DNA of 64,000 nucleotides from Faecalibacterium duncaniae (GTDB taxonomy: Bacteria > Bacillota > Clostridia > Oscillospirales > Ruminococcaceae), in assembly GCF_010509575.1 (NCBI RefSeq), contig NZ_CP048437.1, positions 2,542,001 to 2,606,000 on the forward strand. The letters are read 5' to 3'. Below the pieces are notes generated by a model that had not been told where the DNA came from, ran no database searches, and saw nothing but the letters and a program-made list of their open reading frames with translations. Made by a program: the position numbers and the translations under genes. Positions 59,931 through 64,000 of this stretch are shown one piece after another; the stretch's first letter is position 1, and every line of letters begins with the position of its first letter.

Positions 59931-60779
59931 TCAGAACGAGCCGCCTCCGCCGCCGTGGGTGGTGCCGCTGGAAGAGGTGTGGGTGGAGCTGCCGCCGGAA
60001 TCGCTGGAGCTGGACTCCTTCGGCCGCTCGGTGCGGTGCACATCACGGTACAGGAACAGCTCCCGGCTGTTGGTCAGGTTCATGCTGCCCTCCCGCACAT
60101 AGCTGGCGGCGTTCTCCTGGAACGCCACGCTGCGCAGCTGGCTTTTCATTACGCTGACGACGACCCATGCCAGCACAAGGCCGATGCCCACCGCAAGGAC
60201 CAGGTACATGGGGGAAAGCGGGTCCCGGGGCAGGGTCTTTACATCATAGGGGCGGCCCGCCCGGGCAGCGTCGATGTAAGTATCCGACCACTGGACAAAG
60301 GTGCGGAAGGCGGCGGCGTAGTCCCCCTCCGCCATAAAGGGCTTCATCTGTTCGCCAAGGTACTGGATGCCGGCATCCGTAAAGGCGGTGATGCCGTAGC
60401 CGCAGGTGGAGATGTGCCATTTGCGGTCGCCCACGCTCACCAGCAGCAGCACGCCGTCCATATCGGGGCCGTAGCCGAACTGACAGTAATCATAGAGGTC
60501 ATCGGCATAGGCCTCCATGCTGTCGTACCCCACGCTTTCCAGCGACTCAACGGTGGCAATGGTCACATCGAAGCTCTGGCGGAGGCTCAGCTCCTCCAGT
60601 GCATCCTCCAGCTCGCTGTCCTCTTCTGCAGTCAGGACATCCGCGCTGTCGTTCATGCGGTAGTACAGGTCGGCAAAGCCGCCCTCCACCGCAAATGCCG
60701 GAACGGTCAGGAGCACCGCAAGCACCAGTGCTGCCAGCGCCGCAAAGAGGGAGCGCAGGCGTTTGGAAGTCTTTTTCAT
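59931..60779 (-). CDS. TPM-domain membrane protein
   Basis: 282 residues from ATG 60779 (AAAGGAGGG upstream). Signal peptide ending VPAFAVEG, a TPM domain (YYRMNDSADVLTAEEDSELE, GVLLLVSVGDRKWHIST, GYGITAFTDAGIQYLGEQM), one membrane helix (about 195-213) and a Ser/Gly/His-rich tail ending HGGGGGSF, the usual tail of YgcG-type proteins. TPM proteins are linked to envelope quality control; activity is uncertain. It is next to the zinc-ribbon gene. Confidence 0.85.
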   Translation of the reverse strand: MKKTSKRLRSLFAALAALVLAVLLTVPAFAVEGGFADLYYRMNDSADVLTAEEDSELEDALEELSLRQSFDVTIATVESLESVGYDSMEAYADDLYDYCQFGYGPDMDGVLLLVSVGDRKWHISTCGYGITAFTDAGIQYLGEQMKPFMAEGDYAAAFRTFVQWSDTYIDAARAGRPYDVKTLPRDPLSPMYLVLAVGIGLVLAWVVVSVMKSQLRSVAFQENAASYVREGSMNLTNSRELFLYRDVHRTERPKESSSSDSGGSSTHTSSSGTTHGGGGGSF

Positions 60780-60793
60780 CGTTCGTCCCTCCT

Positions 60794-61885
60794 TTACAGG
60801 ATCCGTGCCAGCCACAGCAGCCACATCACGCCGTAGGACGCGGCGGAAAGGGCAGCCGTAAGGCCCAGCATCCACTTGCGGGCAGCGCCCTTGTCCACGG
60901 GCAGGTCGCCCACGAATTTGCCGGTCTGTCCGTTCATGGCAAACAGGTAGTTCTCGCCCCGCCAGCTGGTGCTCAGCAGCCAGACCGGGAACAGCGCGTA
61001 CTTTGCCTTGCCGCCATGGAGCTGGATGCTGCTGTTTTCCACCTTGACCGAATCGTAACCGGTAACGGTCTGCTGGAACGTTTCCTCGGTGGAGCGGCGG
61101 ATGCGCCTGTTGGCCCGCTCGATGCTGTCCTCGGCGGTCACATCATATTTGTCCGCCACATAGCCTGCCAGATAGGCGGTCTGGAAGGGGATGGCATCCT
61201 GCATGGCAAAGGGCTCGATGGATTCCATCAGGTCATCCTCGATCTTGGAGGAGCCGTCCACGGGCACCGCGTCAAAGCCCAGGGTGCCGTCCCGCCGGAC
61301 AGAGTAGTAGTTGGTCTCGGTGTAGTCGTACTTGCTGTCCGACCAGCTGCGGGTCCGGGTGGCGGTGAACCGCAGCTGAGCGTCGGCATCGCTGTCAAAG
61401 AGCCAGAAGGGCACATACACGCCCTTGACCTCGTCGATGTGGTTCTGGCTGCGGAACACCCGGGGCAGCAGGGTCTTGCCCTTGAGGTGCTCCTGCAATT
61501 TGGCCTTGGCGGCCTTTTTGTCCAGCTTGAAGGGGATGATGAGGTCGGGCCGCAGCGCCCCGGCAAACTGTCCGGTGAGGACGATGGGGTTGCCGCAGAA
61601 GGGGCAGGCCGAAGCCGCCATGGTGTCGTCGCCCACGATCTCGCCGCCGCAGCTCTTGCAGCTGTAAGTGTGCAGACCGGCGGTCTCCCCTTCTGCCCAG
61701 CTGCCGCCGGGGGTGGTCCACTCCATCTCGCTGGGCTTTTCGTCCTTCAGTTCCTCGTCGTAGCCCTTGAGGGTATCCACGTCGAACTCGGTGTCACAGT
61801 AAGGGCATTTCATCTTCTGGGTGGCGCTGTCAAATTGGATGGCGCCATCGCAGCAGGGGCACTTGTATTCCAGCATTCCTGCCAT
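60794..61885 (-). CDS. TFIIB-type zinc-ribbon membrane protein
   Basis: 363 residues. Two zinc ribbons: CPCCDGAI with CPYCDTEF, and CKSCGGEI with CPFCGNPI. A long domain with IPFKLDKKAAKAKLQEHLKG and YVPFWLFDSDADAQ follows, then a C-terminal membrane helix (SYGVMWLLWLARIL). This is the family annotated as TFIIB-type zinc ribbon-containing protein in Clostridia. It is often beside TPM or SPFH genes. Role unknown; not a transcription factor by evidence. Confidence 0.82.
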   Translation of the reverse strand: MAGMLEYKCPCCDGAIQFDSATQKMKCPYCDTEFDVDTLKGYDEELKDEKPSEMEWTTPGGSWAEGETAGLHTYSCKSCGGEIVGDDTMAASACPFCGNPIVLTGQFAGALRPDLIIPFKLDKKAAKAKLQEHLKGKTLLPRVFRSQNHIDEVKGVYVPFWLFDSDADAQLRFTATRTRSWSDSKYDYTETNYYSVRRDGTLGFDAVPVDGSSKIEDDLMESIEPFAMQDAIPFQTAYLAGYVADKYDVTAEDSIERANRRIRRSTEETFQQTVTGYDSVKVENSSIQLHGGKAKYALFPVWLLSTSWRGENYLFAMNGQTGKFVGDLPVDKGAARKWMLGLTAALSAASYGVMWLLWLARIL

Positions 61886-61910
61886 AGCGTTTCCTCCTGT
61901 TGTTCCAAAG

Positions 61911-61936
61911 GGGGCCGGGGGCTCTTCCCCGGCCCC
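61911..61936. other. GC-only hairpin upstream of the zinc-ribbon gene
   Basis: GGGGCCGGGG-GCTCTT-CCCCGGCCCC, a 10-bp perfect stem. On the plus side GCTGTTTTTG follows; on the minus side there is no T-tract, so transcription from upstream should continue. Confidence 0.5.
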
Positions 61937-61974
61937 GCTGTTTTTGTGTTGGTCTTCCCGCCGAAGCGGTCGGC

Positions 61975-63066
61975 TCAGAAATCCGTAGTGATGCGGAACA
62001 CCACCGGCTCGTCCGGCTCGGTGGCTTTGCCGTGGTGGCCCACTGCCAGGAAAGCGTTTTCCTCCAGCGGCAAAAAGACGTCAAAGGTGCAGAAGTCGCC
62101 GCACAGCTGGCACAGGGTCTCGCGCTCGCCCACGGGAAGGGACTTTTCCAAAAAAGTGCCGTCCGGCCCGTACAGCTCCCACACATAGCCCGTGTCCAGC
62201 AGATAGCCGTTGGGGCGCTTCATCATCACGGCGTCAAAGCTGCCCACCGGCTGCGAGCTGCGGGCCAGCTCATTGCCGTCCAGATCAAAGGCAGCAAAGT
62301 AATCATCGCCGCTGGATTCCAGCTCGCCCACCGTCAGCAGCTCGTCCCCGCTGAGGTTCAGGGAGGACATGCTGCAGAAGGGTCCGATCTCGTTATCCCC
62401 TTCCAGCGTCAGCTCGGTGTACTCGCCGTCCTGCACCAGCACCGGCGCGGAGTTGGTCCAGTAGATCACGGTCAGATCCCGGTCCTTGGAGGAATAGCAG
62501 CTGCCCGAGTAGTCCAGTGCGTCGCCGGGCTCCTCCGGGTCGCTGCTGTTCAGATCGTAGCAGTAGACGTCAAAGGTGTCCATGGCATACAGGATGCCAT
62601 TGCGGTCGATGCTGAGGGCGTTGCTGCCGTCAATGTTGTACTCTGCCACCGGGGTCAGCCGGTCATCCTTGATGGCATACTCGAAGATCTTGGCAGACTG
62701 CTTTTCATCGTCCTCGTTGTAGAAGCTGAAGAAGTAATTGCCCCGGTAGCTGTCCGCGTGGATCAAATGATAGGCACCGCCTACCTCGCGGCGGACATCA
62801 AAGGGGATGTACTGCGCCTTGAAGGTGTATTCGCCGATGGTCAGTTCCCCGGTTTTGAACTGGGCCACAAGGGCCCCCGTGGGGGCAGCCTTCTCCCCTG
62901 CTGCTTCCGGCTGTGCCGAAGCGGACGGGGCACTGCTGCTGGAAGCCGGTGCACTGGAAACGCTGGAAGCGCTGGCGGCACCGGAGCCGCCGCAGGCGGT
63001 CAGCCCGAGGGCGGCGGTGGCAAGGCCCATGGCCTTGAGGAAATCTCTGCGCTGAATCTTTCTCAT
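61975..63066 (-). CDS. Lipoprotein with twin-arginine-type signal and propeller-like body
   Basis: 363 residues from ATG 63066 (AAGGAGG upstream). The N-terminus has QRRDFLKAMG, a Tat-like motif, followed by lipobox LTAC. A Ser/Ala-rich linker, then repeated beta strands (LTPVAEYNIDGSNALSIDRN, ILYAMDTFDVYCYDLN, YFAAFDLDGNELARS) suggest a beta-propeller. No catalytic motif seen. Third lipoprotein of the cluster. Confidence 0.75.
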   Translation of the reverse strand: MRKIQRRDFLKAMGLATAALGLTACGGSGAASASSVSSAPASSSSAPSASAQPEAAGEKAAPTGALVAQFKTGELTIGEYTFKAQYIPFDVRREVGGAYHLIHADSYRGNYFFSFYNEDDEKQSAKIFEYAIKDDRLTPVAEYNIDGSNALSIDRNGILYAMDTFDVYCYDLNSSDPEEPGDALDYSGSCYSSKDRDLTVIYWTNSAPVLVQDGEYTELTLEGDNEIGPFCSMSSLNLSGDELLTVGELESSGDDYFAAFDLDGNELARSSQPVGSFDAVMMKRPNGYLLDTGYVWELYGPDGTFLEKSLPVGERETLCQLCGDFCTFDVFLPLEENAFLAVGHHGKATEPDEPVVFRITTDF

Positions 63067-63086
63067 ATCCGTTCCTCCTTTTGGGG

Positions 63087-63953
63087 TCACTGCACTTTTG
63101 CAAAGGCTTCGTCAGCACGGCGGCTGTACAATGCCATGCCGCCGGTCTGGGCATCGTTGGCCAGATTGATGTTCTCCACGAACTGGGCCTTTTCCTGCTC
63201 AGAGAGCTGCCCGCCCTTCATGGCGGCAGATGCCACGGCACCCATGGCACCGATCATACCCATCTGGCCCTTCAGCTCCCGTTCCTCGGCCTTGGACATC
63301 CGGCGGCCGAACATGCTGGTCTCATTATCGTGGACCCCGAAGATGTGGTCCAGATGCTGCCGTGCGATGTGGGCATAGCCGATCTCCCGCCGGTCCCGCT
63401 TGCTGAAGCAGATGACCAGCTCCTGCTTGATGTAGGGGTGGGGACGCATACCCCGCTGGGTCTGGGCCTCGGTGATGCCGCGGGGCTGCACCAGACGGAT
63501 CTTCAGGCCGCCGCCGTTGAGGGTGGGTTCCTGGCCCGGCTCCTTGGCGGGGGTCTCGTCCAGATACTCCTCATAGCTGGCGATCTGGTCGTAGCGGATC
63601 AGCTCCGGCATCTTGCCCCGGCCGCCGGTGCGGTCGTCGATGTACAGCATTCCAAGCTCATCGCAGAACACCAGCCCCATTTGCGTCGGGGTGGAGGGGT
63701 ATGCGTTGACCCGGAACTCGGTCTTGTCGAACACCTCGTCGAACACCCGCTTCATCCGGGCCATGTACTCCATGTGCTCCTTTGCTTCGTCCAGCGTCAG
63801 CTCACTGAGCCGGATATATTTGGAGCACTTGTTGCCACAGTCATCGCAGAGGAACTGTCCGTCCCGGAGCTTGGAGCGGTGCAGGGTGCCGCACTCCTTG
63901 CCGCAGACGGCACAGTTCTGTTTTGCGAACAGGTTGGAAAAGAATCCCATCAT
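63087..63953 (-). CDS. DUF4428 zinc-ribbon protein
   Basis: 288 residues from ATG 63953 (AAAGGAG upstream). DUF4428 at the N-terminus with CAVCGKECG and CDDCGNKCS, followed by a PH-like central region (VFCDELGMLYIDDR, ELVICFSKRDRREIGYAHIA) and a Met/Gly-rich helix (GQMGMIGAMGAVASAAMKGG) that could bind membrane. Function unknown. First visible gene of the minus-strand cluster; the remaining 47 bp to the window end hold nothing assignable. Confidence 0.82.
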   Translation of the reverse strand: MMGFFSNLFAKQNCAVCGKECGTLHRSKLRDGQFLCDDCGNKCSKYIRLSELTLDEAKEHMEYMARMKRVFDEVFDKTEFRVNAYPSTPTQMGLVFCDELGMLYIDDRTGGRGKMPELIRYDQIASYEEYLDETPAKEPGQEPTLNGGGLKIRLVQPRGITEAQTQRGMRPHPYIKQELVICFSKRDRREIGYAHIARQHLDHIFGVHDNETSMFGRRMSKAEERELKGQMGMIGAMGAVASAAMKGGQLSEQEKAQFVENINLANDAQTGGMALYSRRADEAFAKVQ

Positions 63954-64000
63954 GGTATGCTCCTTTCATTGCTCTGTATTGTCAGGTCCGGTCGCTGTCG

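Overview
The window looks like a chromosomal segment of a GC-rich, low-sporulation Clostridia, most likely Faecalibacterium (Oscillospiraceae). The basis is strong AGGAGG-type ribosome binding sites, Firmicutes families (BioY, DUF1284, GGGtGRT, M32, BMP, DUF4428), palindromic interspersed repeats of the kind I associate with that genus, and a Tn1549-like conjugative element. The genus call is inference, not a database match.

Left chromosomal part (1-18026). A MacAB-like efflux operon (adaptor, ATPase, permease cut by the window edge) diverges from bioY-DUF1284. Then come a NusG-domain-II/flavoprotein pair, a NifU-like/GGGtGRT pair, an OFA-type MFS transporter, hisS with a MITE-like repeat in its leader, an M32 carboxypeptidase, a metallophosphoesterase, an odd cytosolic BMP-type protein, DUF1643, a PAP2 phosphatase, and tRNA-Arg(UCU), tRNA-His(GUG) and tRNA-Leu(CAG).

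Integrative conjugative element (18027-52467, about 34.4 kb). It sits exactly at the 3' CCA end of tRNA-Leu. A 7-bp direct repeat (CGCACCA) flanks it, and what looks like the native tRNA terminator has been displaced to the far side. Order: TnpX-type serine recombinase, TnpW, HTH_16 and sigma-like regulators with a leader peptide and attenuator, and a divergent HTH repressor. A more AT-rich cargo follows: two IrtAB/YbtPQ-like ABC half-transporters, a complete ECF importer (A-A fusion, T, S) and an AraC regulator. The mobilisation end has a candidate oriT, MobC, a MOBP relaxase and a BRO-N protein. The transfer operon runs leftward from RepA through a 13-codon ORF, PcfB, VirD4, Maff2, a VirB6/TrbL-like protein, PrgI, VirB4, a C5 methyltransferase, an NlpC/P60 protein, DUF4315, DUF4366, TopB, a 1064-residue antirestriction fusion and TTRAP. 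virB4 is interrupted by a 2.8-kb group II intron whose removal restores an 800-residue frame.

Right chromosomal part (52468-64000). Two terminators and a second palindromic repeat are followed by a leucine-rich-repeat surface protein and a 5'-nucleotidase. Then comes a tightly packed, co-directional set of seven poorly characterised genes: two paralogous lipoproteins, a DUF6935-like protein, a small membrane protein, a TPM protein, a zinc-ribbon membrane protein, a twin-arginine lipoprotein and a DUF4428 protein. This run is the best candidate for an undescribed envelope-associated system. No CRISPR array, rRNA or classical insertion sequence was seen.
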